A stretch of 64,000 nucleotides of DNA from Allomeiothermus silvanus DSM 9946 (GCF_000092125.1 NC_014212.1:2004001-2068000); one strand, 5' to 3'; shown: positions 37,698-47,708, numbered from the stretch's first letter. Program-made: numbers and translations. The notes: generated by a model not told the origin, from the letters alone.

Positions 37698-37725
37698 AGG
37701 GTCAGGGCTGGATCTCCCTGACCCT
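37698..37725 (+). terminator. Hairpin between pdxS and pdxT
   Basis: AGGGTCAGGG and CCCTGACCCT form a perfect 10-bp stem with an 8-base loop, just after pdxS. A short TTT follows 6 bases later. It may attenuate read-through into pdxT. Confidence 0.55.
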
Positions 37726-37853
37726 AAGCTTTGTGCTACGGCCGTCTAGGCCCGACCCGGTTATTTAGAAAGATTGCTATCTGCACTTGTCAAAAGGGGC
37801 TTTTGTCAATCTGACCCTTGACTCCAGACCCTAGACGCTAGACGATATTGAGC

Positions 37854-38426
37854 GTGAAGATCGGGGTTCTTGCCCTTCAGGGCGATTTTCGTGAGCATAA
37901 ACAGATGCTGCAAAGCCTAGGGGTGGAGGCCCCCGAGGTGCGCAAGCAAGAGCAGCTCGAGGGCCTCTCCGGCCTCATCGTACCGGGGGGCGAGTCCACC
38001 ACCATCGGCAAGCTGGCCCGCGAGTACGGCCTCGAGCAGGCGGTGCGCGAGCGGGTGGAGCAGGGGAGCCTAGCGGTTTGGGGAACCTGCGCAGGGGCCA
38101 TCTGGTTGGCTAAAGAGATCATCGGCTATCCCGAGCAGCCGCGGGCTGGTCTGCTTGACATCGCCATCCGGCGCAACGCTTTCGGGCGGCAGGTGGACTC
38201 CTTCGAGGAACCCCTCGAGATCCAAGGCTTCGCGACTCCTTTCCCTGCGGTTTTTATCCGCGCTCCGGTGATCGAGCGGGTGGGTCCGGGGGTCGAGGTG
38301 CTGGCACGCGAGGGAAACCGGGTGGTGCTCGTGCGCAGCGGTAAGCTGATGGCCTCGAGCTTCCATCCCGAACTCACCGGAGATAGCCGGTTACACCGGC
38401 TTTTTGTAGAGATGGCCAGGGGATAA
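37854..38426 (+). CDS. pdxT: Pyridoxal 5'-phosphate synthase glutaminase PdxT
   Basis: About 190 residues, class I glutamine amidotransferase that feeds ammonia to PdxS. KIGVLALQGDFREH opens the protein, LIVPGGESTTIGKL is the family marker, GTCAGAIWLA holds the nucleophile Cys, and SFHPELTGDSRLH the His-Glu pair. GTG 37854 gives the family N-terminus; a TTG two codons earlier is possible. It is separated from pdxS by about 160 bases. Confidence 0.95.
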   Translation: MKIGVLALQGDFREHKQMLQSLGVEAPEVRKQEQLEGLSGLIVPGGESTTIGKLAREYGLEQAVRERVEQGSLAVWGTCAGAIWLAKEIIGYPEQPRAGLLDIAIRRNAFGRQVDSFEEPLEIQGFATPFPAVFIRAPVIERVGPGVEVLAREGNRVVLVRSGKLMASSFHPELTGDSRLHRLFVEMARG

Positions 38427-38443
38427 ACCCCTGGCTAAGACGG

Positions 38444-39769
38444 TTAGGGCCGCATCCGGGTGTACATCCGTGGGAAGGGGATGGCCTCACGGATATGCTC
38501 GATGCCGCAGATCCAGCGCACGGTACGCTCGAGGCCGATCCCAAAACCTGAGTGGGGCACCGTGCCGAAGAGCCGCAGGTCCATGTACCAGTCGAAGACC
38601 TCCTCGGGCAGTCCGTGCTCGCGGATCTTCTGCAGCAGCAGTTCGGGGTCGTGGATGCGCTGGCTACCGCCGATGATCTCGCCCACCCCCTCGGGGGCCA
38701 ACAGGTCGGCGTTGAGGACCAAGCGGGGGTCTTCTGGGTCGGGCTCCATATAAAAGGCCTTCACCGCCGCCGGGTACTTTTCCACGAAGATCGGGCGGTC
38801 GAACTGGCCCGTCAAGGCGGCCTCGTGGGGGGCACCGAAGTCGTCGCCCCACTGCATGGGGGCGAGCTCGAGTTCGGGTCGCTCCTGAGCGATCTTATTC
38901 ACCATCTCCACGGCTTGGGTGTAGTGGATACGGGGGTAATTCCCCTGGGCGGTGGTTTGCAAGACGGTGGTGTCCCGTTCGAGTATCTCCAACTCGCGCT
39001 TTTTCTCCTCCAGCACCCGGCCCACCAGGTAGGCTACCAGCTCCTCCTGGAGCTGCATATTCTCCTCGTGGGTCATGAAGGCCACCTCGGGCTCGATCAT
39101 CCAGAACTCCAACAGGTGGCGGCGGGTCTTGCTCCGCTCGGCGCGGAAGGTGGGCCCGAAGGTATAGACCTTGCCGAAGGCCATGGCCCCGGCCTCGGCA
39201 TAGAGCTGGCCCGACTGGGACAGGTAGGCCTTCTCCCCATCGAAGAGATCCACCTCAAAGAGGTCGGTAGTGCCCTCCACCGCGTTGGGGGTGAGGATAG
39301 GGGCATCCATGCGCACGAAGCCGCGTTCCCCAAAAAAGTCGTGGATGGCCCGCTCGAGTTCGTCGCGTATCCGTAGCACGGCCCAAGGGCGGCGGTGGCG
39401 CAAGTAGAGATGGCGGTGGTCCATCAAAAAGTCCACCCCGTGCTCCTTGGGGGTGATGGGGTACTCTTTGCGAGGCAGGCTGACGACCTTCAGGCTTCGC
39501 ACCAAAAGCTCGTAACCGCCAGGAGCCCGGGAATCGGCCTTGACTTGCCCGCTTACCTCGAGGGCGGCCTCCTGCGGTAGGTGATCGGCCTGCTCGAACT
39601 CTTCGTCGGGAAGTTCCCCTTTGAACACCGTAGCCTGGAGGAAGCCGGTTCCATCCCGGAGGGTGAGGAAGTGGATCTTGCCTTTGCTGCGGCGGCCCAT
39701 GACCCAGCCCCGGATCAGGATTTCCTGGCCTTCGTACTTGCTGATCTCCTCGATAAAAACCCGTCGCAT
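38444..39769 (-). CDS. asnS: Asparaginyl-tRNA synthetase
   Basis: 441 residues, class IIb synthetase: an N-terminal OB anticodon-binding fold ([21 protein letters not shown]), then catalytic motifs 1-3 including [21 protein letters not shown] (motif 2) and [20 protein letters not shown] (motif 3). [13 protein letters not shown] and the length favour AsnRS over AspRS; a separate aspS is also present. TAGACT stands 9 bases before the ATG. Confidence 0.93.
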   Translation of the reverse strand: MRRVFIEEISKYEGQEILIRGWVMGRRSKGKIHFLTLRDGTGFLQATVFKGELPDEEFEQADHLPQEAALEVSGQVKADSRAPGGYELLVRSLKVVSLPRKEYPITPKEHGVDFLMDHRHLYLRHRRPWAVLRIRDELERAIHDFFGERGFVRMDAPILTPNAVEGTTDLFEVDLFDGEKAYLSQSGQLYAEAGAMAFGKVYTFGPTFRAERSKTRRHLLEFWMIEPEVAFMTHEENMQLQEELVAYLVGRVLEEKKRELEILERDTTVLQTTAQGNYPRIHYTQAVEMVNKIAQERPELELAPMQWGDDFGAPHEAALTGQFDRPIFVEKYPAAVKAFYMEPDPEDPRLVLNADLLAPEGVGEIIGGSQRIHDPELLLQKIREHGLPEEVFDWYMDLRLFGTVPHSGFGIGLERTVRWICGIEHIREAIPFPRMYTRMRP

Positions 39770-39863
39770 ACCTTCAAGAGTCTATCGCACCCCTAGCCAG
39801 CTAGCCCATGCCGGCTACAGTATCAACCGAAGTTTTGTGGATCTCGGCCTGGAGCGGACCAGA

Positions 39864-40679
39864 TTAGCCTAGCCAGTGGCGATATACCACTGCGGCGATC
39901 CGACCGATTAGCAGGACGGCCGGGTGGTCGGGGTGGAAGCGGGGGTCGCTTTCGCTCTCGGTGAGAACCGCCATCACCACCGCCCGGTCACCCTTGGCCA
40001 GGATCCCGGCGTCGTGGCGACAGCAGCGAATCTCGCCCGACTTCGAGTAGAGCTTGAGCGGGGTGGTGCCCTCTTCAAGATCATCCAGGTCCACCGGGAT
40101 GTAGCGCAGAAAGCTGGTGAACTGTTGCCTCGAGAGGATATCCAGGGCGGTCCGGGCCTGGGGCAACTCCCCCCACCACAGCGCCTTCAAGATGGCCGCC
40201 TGGTCGCGGGCGCTGGTCCGGCTGAAATCCCCCTTTTCCCTTTTCGGGTCAGGCCTATCCTCCGGCAGGGAGAGCATCCCCGCGGTGTGGGTCTCCCGCC
40301 AGCCTTGGGCTTGGTAGTAGGCATTGAAGGGCTCTTTGTGCCCGAAGAAGTCCAGCACCACGTTGGTGGCGGTGTTGTCGCTCACCACGATCATCAGCGT
40401 CAGGATGTCGCGCAGAGGCAACGCCAGGCCCGGCGAAAGCTCTTTGAGGATGCCCGTGCCGAGCCCTACGGTTTCGGGTCGGATGGAGATTTTTTGCTCG
40501 AGGTCGGCTCCGGTCGAAAGTGCGTAGCACAGCATTGGCAGCTTGATGGTGCTGGCCGCCGGGAAGGGTCGGGTTTCCTGGTAGGAGAAGCGTTCCCCGG
40601 TGGCAAGGTTCTCCAGCACTATCCCCACCTCGCCGGGGAAAGCGGCGATAAGCGCTTGAAGCTCCTCAGCGAGCGGCAT
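39864..40679 (-). CDS. Class A beta-lactamase-like serine hydrolase
   Basis: 271 residues without a signal peptide. PAASTIKLPMLCYAL has the SxxK nucleophile, VVSDNTATNVVL the SDN loop, and YSKSGEIRCCRHDAG the K(S)G triad. The omega-loop region (LPEDRPDPKREKGDFSRTS) lacks the deacylating Glu in the usual ExxLN setting, and no export signal is present, so antibiotic hydrolysis is unlikely. It may be a cytoplasmic esterase or peptidase. It overlaps the HAD gene upstream by 14 bases. Confidence 0.82.
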   Translation of the reverse strand: MPLAEELQALIAAFPGEVGIVLENLATGERFSYQETRPFPAASTIKLPMLCYALSTGADLEQKISIRPETVGLGTGILKELSPGLALPLRDILTLMIVVSDNTATNVVLDFFGHKEPFNAYYQAQGWRETHTAGMLSLPEDRPDPKREKGDFSRTSARDQAAILKALWWGELPQARTALDILSRQQFTSFLRYIPVDLDDLEEGTTPLKLYSKSGEIRCCRHDAGILAKGDRAVVMAVLTESESDPRFHPDHPAVLLIGRIAAVVYRHWLG

Positions 40680-41481
40680 AGTTGTACTCCAGGATGTGCT
40701 CGATGGCCTCGGCGAAACCGTTCTCGCGGACGTGCCCCACGATATGGTCGGAAACTGCCTTGACCGCTTCGACGGCGTTGCCCATAGCGATTCCTAGCCC
40801 GGCGCAGCGCAGGGCGGTCAGGTCGTTGTCGGAGTCGCCGATCATGGCGATCTCGCCGATATCCAGTCCGTAGTAGCGGGCTAGCCACTCCAGTCCGGTG
40901 GCTTTGGAGACACCCTTACGGATGATCCCCACGATGGCCTCGCGAGGGGAGAGGTACTCGGCGAGATCGATATCCGGGACTGCCTCGAGGTCCGGCTTGG
41001 CCACCTCCCAATCGGTGGGGTCAGCGGCCACCCACCAACTCCGCACCACGGTTTCGTCTAGCCGCTCAAGCACCGCCGACCGAGCCGGAACCCCCACCAT
41101 CGCTACGTGCTCTTCGATGCCCGGTGGGATCAGGTCAGCCTCGTAGTAGCGTCCGCCGCTCTCAGTCAGCACGTCGAAAGGGATCCGGTGCTTGCGCGCC
41201 AGCTCGACGATCTGGGCCAAGTTGGGCAGGGGTTCGTAGTGCAGGGGTCGCCCCAGGGCGTCACAGATCGAGGCTCCGTCGTTGAAGATATGGACTCCTT
41301 CCGGCTCCATCCGCCTAGCCCACTCTAGCCCATAGCCACCCTGGGGTCTGCCGGTACAGACCGCAAAACGCAGCCCCGCACGCTTTCCCCGCTCAATCGC
41401 GGCCCAGGCGCTCTCTGGGACCCCTAGCCGGGGCCCGGCGTAGAAAGTTCCATCGAGGTCGAGGGCGACGAGCTGGATCAA
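40666..41481 (-). CDS. HAD-superfamily Cof-type phosphatase
   Basis: 271 residues, HAD subclass IIB. Motif I is LVALDLDGTFY at the N-terminus, motif II VCTGRP, and motif III/IV K...GEIAMIGDSDNDLTALRCAG; IAMGNAVEAVKAVSD follows. It dephosphorylates small sugar or nucleotide phosphates; the substrate is unknown. TTG 41481 is preceded by AAGGAGGATCGC, which fixes the start. A second HAD paralogue lies immediately upstream. Confidence 0.88.
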   Translation of the reverse strand: MIQLVALDLDGTFYAGPRLGVPESAWAAIERGKRAGLRFAVCTGRPQGGYGLEWARRMEPEGVHIFNDGASICDALGRPLHYEPLPNLAQIVELARKHRIPFDVLTESGGRYYEADLIPPGIEEHVAMVGVPARSAVLERLDETVVRSWWVAADPTDWEVAKPDLEAVPDIDLAEYLSPREAIVGIIRKGVSKATGLEWLARYYGLDIGEIAMIGDSDNDLTALRCAGLGIAMGNAVEAVKAVSDHIVGHVRENGFAEAIEHILEYNYAAR

Positions 41482-41497
41482 GCGATCCTCCTTAGCA

Positions 41498-41537
41498 TAT
41501 TTATTTCACGAGCCTGAATTATCGTGAAAAATATCAC
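41498..41537 (+). repeat. 40-bp intergenic element, copy A
   Basis: TCACGA (41506-41511), 10-base spacer, TCGTGA (41522-41527), then ATATCAC. It lies between the two HAD genes, just upstream of the ribosome-binding site of the first. Confidence 0.75.
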
Positions 41538-41546
41538 GTATACCCT

Positions 41547-42380
41547 TCATCGGATCGTCGGGGAAGGGGCATCCGCGCGGTTGTCTGCTATCACCCTCCG
41601 CAGAGCCTCGGCCAAGCCGCATTCTTCAACCCTGGGCACCACGTATCGCGCCGCCGCCTTGACTGAAGCCGGGGCGTTGCCCATGGCGATGCCCAACCCC
41701 GCCGTGCGGATCAGCTCGAGATCGTTCTCGCCGTCGCCGACCATGGCGGTCTCTTCCAGGGTGAGGCCATACCGCTCGGCCAGCCAGGCCGCTGCCGAAA
41801 GCTTGGAGACCCCCTGCGCCGTTACCGAGTTGAAGCCCACCCCGGGTATGCCTGGGCTGGTGGCTTCGTGGAGTTCCACCCCGGCGACTTTTAGTACCCG
41901 CTGGCGCAACACCTCCCAGGCCCCTCCGAGTTCCACCACGTACTGCACCCGGATGATCTGGCCGGGTACCCTCTCCAGGTCGCGCACCTCAGCCGGAAAA
42001 CCCAGCATCCGCTCGTGGGCCAGCAGGTAGGGATGTTCGCTTTCGCGGTAGAAGCCCCCCTCGGCGGTATAGACCTCAAAAGGAAGGCCAGCCAGGCGGG
42101 AAAGCTCGAGCAGGCTTTGGTAAGCCTCCGCGGGAAGGGGAAAGACCCGCTCGAGGCCGCTACTTCCCACTACCACTGCCCCTGACTCGAAGATATGCAG
42201 GCCCGTTGGGTCCAGCCGTCGGGCGTACTCGAGGGCAAACCCCCGCCCAGGTCGCCCGGTACACACTGCCAAATGGATCCCCGCTGCGCGGGCCAGCTCG
42301 GCGGCGGCCCAGGCGCAATCGGGAACTCCGTCTGGCCCGTATAGGGTTCCGTCCACATCGATCAAAACCAAACCGATCAC
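41547..42380 (-). CDS. HAD-superfamily Cof-type phosphatase (paralogue)
   Basis: About 277 residues, HAD subclass IIB, similar in layout to the next gene. Motif I LVLIDVDGTLYG, motif II VCTGRP, motif IV ETAMVGDGENDLELIRTAGLG. The start is ambiguous: ATG 42389 overlaps a TAGAAT box (42388-42393), while GTG 42380 lies 7 bases beyond that box and puts motif I at the usual distance from the N-terminus, so I prefer the GTG. Confidence 0.88.
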   Translation of the reverse strand: MIGLVLIDVDGTLYGPDGVPDCAWAAAELARAAGIHLAVCTGRPGRGFALEYARRLDPTGLHIFESGAVVVGSSGLERVFPLPAEAYQSLLELSRLAGLPFEVYTAEGGFYRESEHPYLLAHERMLGFPAEVRDLERVPGQIIRVQYVVELGGAWEVLRQRVLKVAGVELHEATSPGIPGVGFNSVTAQGVSKLSAAAWLAERYGLTLEETAMVGDGENDLELIRTAGLGIAMGNAPASVKAAARYVVPRVEECGLAEALRRVIADNRADAPSPTIR

Positions 42381-42413
42381 GAGGGTCATTCTACCCCCGG
42401 ACGGTCAGGAGAC

Positions 42414-43319
42414 TTAGGGCTCGAGCCCGCTGCTGTCGATGTGGACGGCTTTCCCTCCGATAAATACCCGGTAGGGTTCTCCTCCTGCGCTGAACTCTAC
42501 CCGCACCTCTACTGTTCCGGGCATCCCCAGGCGGTGGCCCTGGAGCACGGTCAGATTGACCGCCCCTTCGCGCCGGGGAACCACCCCGGCCCTTGCCAGC
42601 AGGGCCCCCAGAGCAGCGTTGGCCGAACCGGTCACGGGGTCTTCGGGGATGCCCAACAGAGGAGCGAAGTCGCGGGCGTAAAAGGTGCGGGGCCCCAGAG
42701 GGGCATAGGCGTGGAGGGTGGAGACCTCGAGCCGGGCACAGAGCTCCCCCAGCCGCTCCATCTCTGGCTCTACCTCGTCCACTAATCCCGGCGCCACAAA
42801 GGGTAAAAAGAGCGACCAAAGCCCGGTAAAAGCTACCCCATAAGGCAACCCCCGGTGCAGGTAACGGTCGCCCACCCCCAGTACCTCCATCACCTCCTGG
42901 ATATCCCGCCACTGCGGCGGGTCGCGGAAGCGCGGGGAAGGCCCGCGCAAAATCGCCTTGACCGGGACCCCAGCTTCGTACTCCAGTTCCACCGGCAAGG
43001 TTTCCACCGGAGTGCGCAAGAATAGGCGGGTTTCTCCCTCCCGGGCCATCCCTTGCCGCACCAAAGTCAGGGCCAAGGCGATAGCGGCATGCCCAGCGAA
43101 CTCCACCTCGCCGCTAGGGGTGAAAAACCGCACCGAGTAGCTCCCGCCTAGCCAGTCGGTGACGAAGGCCACCTGCGGGTACCCGAGCCGCTGGGTGATC
43201 TGGTGCATCTCCTCCGAGGACATCCCCCGCGCATCCAGCACCAGGGCTACCCGGTTACCCCCGCCGGGGGTGTCGGTGAAGGCATCCACTAACAGATAGG
43301 GGATTCGGGCTTTAGCCAT
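42414..43319 (-). CDS. PhzF-family isomerase/epimerase
   Basis: 301 residues, two-lobed diaminopimelate-epimerase fold of the PhzF family. It has VDAFTDTPGGGNRVALVLDA at the start, GEVEFAGHAAIALALTL with the catalytic Glu, and EDPVTGSANAALGALLA for the second lobe. Most bacterial members are of unknown substrate; phenazine genes are not present, so the phzF name would mislead. Confidence 0.87.
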   Translation of the reverse strand: MAKARIPYLLVDAFTDTPGGGNRVALVLDARGMSSEEMHQITQRLGYPQVAFVTDWLGGSYSVRFFTPSGEVEFAGHAAIALALTLVRQGMAREGETRLFLRTPVETLPVELEYEAGVPVKAILRGPSPRFRDPPQWRDIQEVMEVLGVGDRYLHRGLPYGVAFTGLWSLFLPFVAPGLVDEVEPEMERLGELCARLEVSTLHAYAPLGPRTFYARDFAPLLGIPEDPVTGSANAALGALLARAGVVPRREGAVNLTVLQGHRLGMPGTVEVRVEFSAGGEPYRVFIGGKAVHIDSSGLEP

Positions 43320-43440
43320 AGCAGACCTGCCGGGTACAAGACCGAACGCCGAGGGCCGTGCGGGCCGAGCTTGGATGCCAACCGCCGACCGCTAGATCCA
43401 TGGAATGCAACTCAAGGCGAAGCAAGGACATAGCTTAAGC

Positions 43441-45183
43441 CTACTCCGTGGGCTTGCATACGATACCTAGCTCAGCGAGCTGGGCTGGGCTTACTGGACT
43501 GGGAGCCCCGGTGAGGGTTTCGCGGCCTTCCTTATTCTTGGGGAAGGCGATCACCTCGCGGATGGACTCCTCCCCCGCCAGGGTAGCGATGAAGCGGTCC
43601 AGCCCCCAGGCGATCCCGCCATGCGGCGGCGCTCCGTAGGAAAGGGCCTCGAGCAGAAACCCGAATTTCTCCTGGGCCTCCGCGAGGCTGATCCCCAAGA
43701 GCGCAAACATCCGCTCTTGCAGATCGCGGCGGTGAATGCGGATCGAGCCACCTCCGACCTCGAGGCCGTTGAACACCAGGTCGTAGGCATAGGCACGCAC
43801 CTTACCGGGGTCGCTTTCCAGCAGAGGCAGATCATCCAGATTAGGGCTGGTGAAGGGGTGGTGCATATAGGTCCAGCGCCCGCTTTCTTCGTCCCATTCC
43901 AAAAGGGGAAAGTCCACTACCCACAAGAAGCGATACCCCGGTCCGATCAGGCCCAGCCGCCTGCCCAGCTCGAGCCGCACTGCCCCCAGGCTCTCCACCG
44001 CCTTGCGCCAGGGGCCGGCCACGAAAAGCAGGGTCTGGCCATCGCTGGGCCGGACCTGCTCGAGCAGGGCTGCCGGGATGAATTTGGCGATGCCCCCGCT
44101 AAGCTCACCCCCCTCGAACTTGGCCCAAGCCAGCCCAGCGGCCCCCTTGGATTTAGCCAGGGCCGCCAGCTCTTCGATCTCCCGGCGCGAAAGCAGGGTG
44201 GGGACCACCAGGCACTTCACCGTCTCGACACCGGCGAAAGCGCGAAACTCGCCCCCTGCGAACAGCGCGGTTACCTCCTGGAGCTCGAGGCCAAATCTCA
44301 AGTCCGGCTTGTCCGAGCCGTAGGTATCCATCGCCTGCTGGTAGGTGAGCCGGGGGAAGGGGAGGGGGAGTTCGATGCCCAGCGCCTCCTTCACCACATA
44401 AGCGGCGAGCTGCTCGTTGATGGCAAGGATGTCTTCCTGCTCCACAAAGGACATCTCCATATCCAGCTGGGTGAAGTCCGGTTGGCGGTCGGCCCGTAAA
44501 TCCTCGTCGCGGAAGCAGCGGGCGATCTGGAAGTAGCGGTCATACCCCGCCACCATCAGCATCTGCTTGAAAAGCTGGGGCGATTGCGGCAGGGCGTAGA
44601 AGTGGCCGGGTGCAAGTCGCGAAGGTACCAAAAAGTCGCGGGCTCCCTCTGGCGTACTGCGGGTTAGGTAGGGGGTCTCCACGCTAGTGAAGCCTGCTTG
44701 ATCAAGAAACCGGTAAATGGCCGCGATCACCCGGTGGCGCAGCCGCAGGTTTTGGTGCAAGCGCCTACGCCGCAGATCTACCACCCGGTTCCTAAGCCGC
44801 ACCTCCTCGCTCACACCCTGGTCTTCCTCCCCGCGCCATCCCGCATCCACCTGAAAGGGGAGAGTGCGGGCCTCGGAGAGAACCTCCAGGCCCTCGGCCA
44901 CGACCTCGACCTTACCGGACTGGAGCTTTGGGTTGATCTGTTCTACGGGCCGCTCCCGAACTTTTCCCTGTACGCGCACTACCCACTCGTTGCGCACCCG
45001 GTCGGCCTCGGTAAAAGCCGGGCTACCCGGGTCCACCACCACTTGAACCAGGCCCTCCCGGTCGCGCAGGTCTATAAAGATCAGCCCGCCGAGATCGCGT
45101 CGGCGGTTAACCCAACCCTCTAGGGTTACGGTTTGTCCTACCAGTTGTTCGTTGACTTTGCCACAGTAGTGCGTACGGCGCAT
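43441..45183 (-). CDS. aspS: Aspartyl-tRNA synthetase
   Basis: 580 residues, the bacterial long form: an OB anticodon fold ([21 protein letters not shown]), the catalytic core with [40 protein letters not shown] (motif 2) and [15 protein letters not shown] (motif 3), and a GAD insertion domain (about 285-420). A 580-residue AspRS alongside asnS suggests a discriminating enzyme. TAGACT (45191-45196) is 7 bases before the ATG, the leaderless pattern. Confidence 0.96.
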   Translation of the reverse strand: MRRTHYCGKVNEQLVGQTVTLEGWVNRRRDLGGLIFIDLRDREGLVQVVVDPGSPAFTEADRVRNEWVVRVQGKVRERPVEQINPKLQSGKVEVVAEGLEVLSEARTLPFQVDAGWRGEEDQGVSEEVRLRNRVVDLRRRRLHQNLRLRHRVIAAIYRFLDQAGFTSVETPYLTRSTPEGARDFLVPSRLAPGHFYALPQSPQLFKQMLMVAGYDRYFQIARCFRDEDLRADRQPDFTQLDMEMSFVEQEDILAINEQLAAYVVKEALGIELPLPFPRLTYQQAMDTYGSDKPDLRFGLELQEVTALFAGGEFRAFAGVETVKCLVVPTLLSRREIEELAALAKSKGAAGLAWAKFEGGELSGGIAKFIPAALLEQVRPSDGQTLLFVAGPWRKAVESLGAVRLELGRRLGLIGPGYRFLWVVDFPLLEWDEESGRWTYMHHPFTSPNLDDLPLLESDPGKVRAYAYDLVFNGLEVGGGSIRIHRRDLQERMFALLGISLAEAQEKFGFLLEALSYGAPPHGGIAWGLDRFIATLAGEESIREVIAFPKNKEGRETLTGAPSPVSPAQLAELGIVCKPTE

Positions 45184-45240
45184 GAGGTTTAGTCTAAGCC
45201 TCGTGGGCGAAAGCTCAAGGGTGGGAGGATGATTCCATAG

Positions 45241-45281
45241 ATATTTCCATCACAAGCCATATTTATCGTGAAATATATCAC
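45241..45281 (+). repeat. 40-bp intergenic element, copy B
   Basis: TCACAA, 10-base spacer GCCATATTTA, TCGTGA, then ATATCAC. It lies between the divergent aspS and smpB genes. Confidence 0.75.
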
Positions 45282-45364
45282 TTATTAGTCCCCGTGGGCC
45301 GCGTGCTTTTGCCTTACAATGGTCGACACCGGGCTGAAATCAGGCCCGGATTCAGGATCCTGAT

Positions 45365-45796
45365 ATGGCTTCCATGGAAAACCGCCGAGCGCGGCATGAT
45401 TACGAAATCCTCGAGACCTACGAGGCTGGCTTGTCCCTGCAGGGAACCGAGGTCAAGTCGTTGCGGGCCGGGCAGGTAGACTTCACCGGCAGCTTCGCTC
45501 GGTTTGAGGGAGAAGAACTTTTCTTGGAAAACCTGTATATCGCTCCCTACGAGAAGGGCTCTTATACCAACCACGATCCACGGCGGCTACGCAAGCTGCT
45601 CTTGCACCGCCATGAACTCGATAAGCTACGCTCGAGGGTTGAGCAGAAGGGGCTTACCCTGGTCCCCCTCAAGATCTATTTTAACGATCGGGGTTATGCC
45701 AAGCTCCTGCTGGGCCTGGCCCGAGGGAAGCGGGCGTATCAGAAAAAAGCCGACGATAAAAAGCAGGCCGTGCAGCGGGCCCTGGAAGATTGGTAA
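45365..45796 (+). CDS. smpB: SsrA-binding protein SmpB
   Basis: 143 residues, the tmRNA partner in trans-translation. ETYEAGLSLQGTEVKSLRAG and the following SFARFEGEELFLENLYIAPY are diagnostic; a basic C-terminal tail (GKRAYQKKADDKKQAVQ) enters the decoding centre. AGGATCCTGAT precedes ATG 45365. No tmRNA gene was found in the window. Confidence 0.96.
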   Translation: MASMENRRARHDYEILETYEAGLSLQGTEVKSLRAGQVDFTGSFARFEGEELFLENLYIAPYEKGSYTNHDPRRLRKLLLHRHELDKLRSRVEQKGLTLVPLKIYFNDRGYAKLLLGLARGKRAYQKKADDKKQAVQRALEDW

Positions 45797-45804
45797 GGGC
45801 CCGT

Positions 45805-45835
45805 TTGACAACCTCACGCAAGACTGGCGTAGGAT
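45805..45835 (+). promoter_or_regulatory. Promoter of the amidase gene
   Basis: TTGACA (45805-45810), 19 bases, TAGGAT (45830-45835), then ATG 45844 after 8 bases. The short distance implies a leaderless mRNA. Confidence 0.65.
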
Positions 45836-45843
45836 ACCGGGCG

Positions 45844-47172
45844 ATGCGGATGTATATCTCCAGGAGCCTGATAGGAGCGCTGCTCAGCTTGGCCATCGGG
45901 CTGGCTCAGAATCCCACCCCAGCACCTATTTCCCCACCGCTACAAACCCGTCCGGCGGTGCTGGGTAGTCTTGAAAGCTACGTAGCTTACCCCGCGGGTG
46001 CAGGGGTGCCTTATGCCCCTGCATCCCAGCTTGCCAAGGCTTTGGGGCTCGGCTATCTGGGAGGGGGAAGCCGCCTCAGCTTGAGCATTGGCAGCCGAGT
46101 AGCGAGCTTTACCGTCTACCCGAGCGAAGCCCAGGCGGTGAGCGGCGGGGGAGCTTGGCAACGCTCTGGAGGCATATGGGTTCCGCTGCCCCTCCTGGCC
46201 CGCACCCTCGATCTGTTTTACGAGGTCCGGGGCCGCGAGATAGCGGTGGGGCTCAAACCGGCCCGGCTGTTGGGTGCGGTGGTAACCCAGTCCGAGGGGG
46301 TCGAGCGGATCACCCTGCAGCTCGACCGGGACGTGTCGGCCCGGCTCTTAAGCGACGACCGGGTGGGTCTGGTAGGGGTGACGGGTGGAGAGGCAGAAGG
46401 GGTGACGATCAATTCGGTGGCCTATGGCCTCGAGGTCGGCCTCCCCGGTAGCGGCCCCGCGCGGCTTTACTTCCTGCCCCGCCAGGTAGTGGTAGAGCGG
46501 GGCAACCCCAAGGGCTCGAGGATCCCCCTAGTGGTGATCGACCCCGGCCATGGCGGGGCAGATCCGGGAACGATCCAGTCGGGGATTCGCGAGAAGGACC
46601 TGACCCTCAATCTAGCCCAGACCCTGCGCACCTTGCTGGCCCCCAGCGGGATTCGGGTGAGCCTGACCCGGCAGGGTGACCAGGCACTCTCGCTGCAAGA
46701 CCGGGCCAATGCTGGGGCCTTCGCCCAGGTGCTGCTGAGCGTGCACGTAACCCCGGGCGACCGGGTGAACCTCTATACCAACCCCAACCAAGGGAAGCTG
46801 CTGTTCATCAGCAAGGGCCGCCAGCTCCTCCCCAATACCCCCGAGCCGCGCAAGAGCCTGCTCCTTGGCTACGTCTCACCGGAGGGCTCGAGCACTGATT
46901 TCGCCAAGTTGCTGAGCGAGGAGATCTCCGCGGTGGGGGTTGTAAGCGCCCTAGGCGAAGGGGACTACTTGGCACTCTCGCAAAATGGCGGGGCCGCGGT
47001 GCTAGTCGAGTTCGGCTTTGACAACGTTTCCACTCCCCAGGGTCGGCAGCAACTAGCCCAAGCGATGGCAAACGCGATCCTCAAATACCTAGGCCGCTTC
47101 CAGCCGACCAATAGCGCTCCCGGGACCAACCCCCCGCCTAGCTCCCAACCCAAACCGGGAGGTAACCCGTGA
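45844..47172 (+). CDS. N-acetylmuramoyl-L-alanine amidase (AmiC-type)
   Basis: About 442 residues. A signal peptide ends IGLAQ, followed by two copper-amine-oxidase-N/AMIN-like regions (residues about 35-210) and an Amidase_3 domain: VVIDPGHGGADPG (zinc His), EKDLTLNLAQ (zinc Glu), LLSVHVTPG, and AVLVEFGFDNV with the catalytic Glu. It removes stem peptides from glycan strands during cell separation. A Pro-rich C-terminal tail follows. The TGA overlaps the GTG of the next gene. Confidence 0.9.
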   Translation: MRMYISRSLIGALLSLAIGLAQNPTPAPISPPLQTRPAVLGSLESYVAYPAGAGVPYAPASQLAKALGLGYLGGGSRLSLSIGSRVASFTVYPSEAQAVSGGGAWQRSGGIWVPLPLLARTLDLFYEVRGREIAVGLKPARLLGAVVTQSEGVERITLQLDRDVSARLLSDDRVGLVGVTGGEAEGVTINSVAYGLEVGLPGSGPARLYFLPRQVVVERGNPKGSRIPLVVIDPGHGGADPGTIQSGIREKDLTLNLAQTLRTLLAPSGIRVSLTRQGDQALSLQDRANAGAFAQVLLSVHVTPGDRVNLYTNPNQGKLLFISKGRQLLPNTPEPRKSLLLGYVSPEGSSTDFAKLLSEEISAVGVVSALGEGDYLALSQNGGAAVLVEFGFDNVSTPQGRQQLAQAMANAILKYLGRFQPTNSAPGTNPPPSSQPKPGGNP

Positions 47173-47708
47173 TCCGCCGCATGTTGAGTCTTTGGAACTT
47201 GTTAGGGGTCTTGGTGCTAGCGGTGGGCCTGTGGGCCTTCTGGGCCAGCAGCAACACCACCGTGAGCAATGCAGTAAACCTCCCCTCTGAGGACCAGAAA
47301 GCCAAACCCGGCCCCAAGGCCCTGCGCCTGTACTTCGCCGATCCCAGCGGGGAAAAATTCATCGTCGAGACCCGCACCGTAGAACTCGGACCCGATGAGG
47401 AAGTGCACAATCGGGCTCTAGCTGAGCTGCTCAAGGGGCCGCAGGTCCAGGGAGCGAACCCGGTGGTGTCACCGGGATTACCGGTTCCCACCGTCTTTCT
47501 GCGGGACAATCTGGCCTACGTGGACCTCCCGGCGGCTTATGGCCGATTGGGGCTGGGCACCACCGGCGAGGTGATGCTGGTATATGGCCTAGCCTATACC
47601 CTGCTGGACTTTTCCGACGTACAAGGGGTGCGCTTCCTGCTCGATGGCAAGGAGATAGACTCGCTCGGACATCTATCGCTCCTCGAGTCTATTCGCAGGC
47701 CGCAGTAA
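47169..47708 (+). CDS. GerMN-domain membrane-anchored protein
   Basis: 179 residues. It has an N-terminal membrane anchor (about residues 7-25) and then a GerMN domain (LRLYFADPSGEKFIVETRTV; LAELLKGPQVQG; AYVDLPAAYGRLGLGTTGE; VRFLLDGKEIDSLG). GerMN proteins are found next to amidases and are thought to act in cell-wall hydrolysis control, though their biochemistry is open. GTG 47169 overlaps the amidase stop (GTGA), so the pair is coupled. Confidence 0.82.
   Translation: MIRRMLSLWNLLGVLVLAVGLWAFWASSNTTVSNAVNLPSEDQKAKPGPKALRLYFADPSGEKFIVETRTVELGPDEEVHNRALAELLKGPQVQGANPVVSPGLPVPTVFLRDNLAYVDLPAAYGRLGLGTTGEVMLVYGLAYTLLDFSDVQGVRFLLDGKEIDSLGHLSLLESIRRPQ

Noticed and set aside
39864-40679. Antibiotic-resistance beta-lactamase
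   Set aside because: No signal peptide and no recognisable deacylating Glu in the omega loop.
42414-43319. Phenazine biosynthesis gene phzF
   Set aside because: No other phenazine genes are nearby, and the PhzF fold family is broad.
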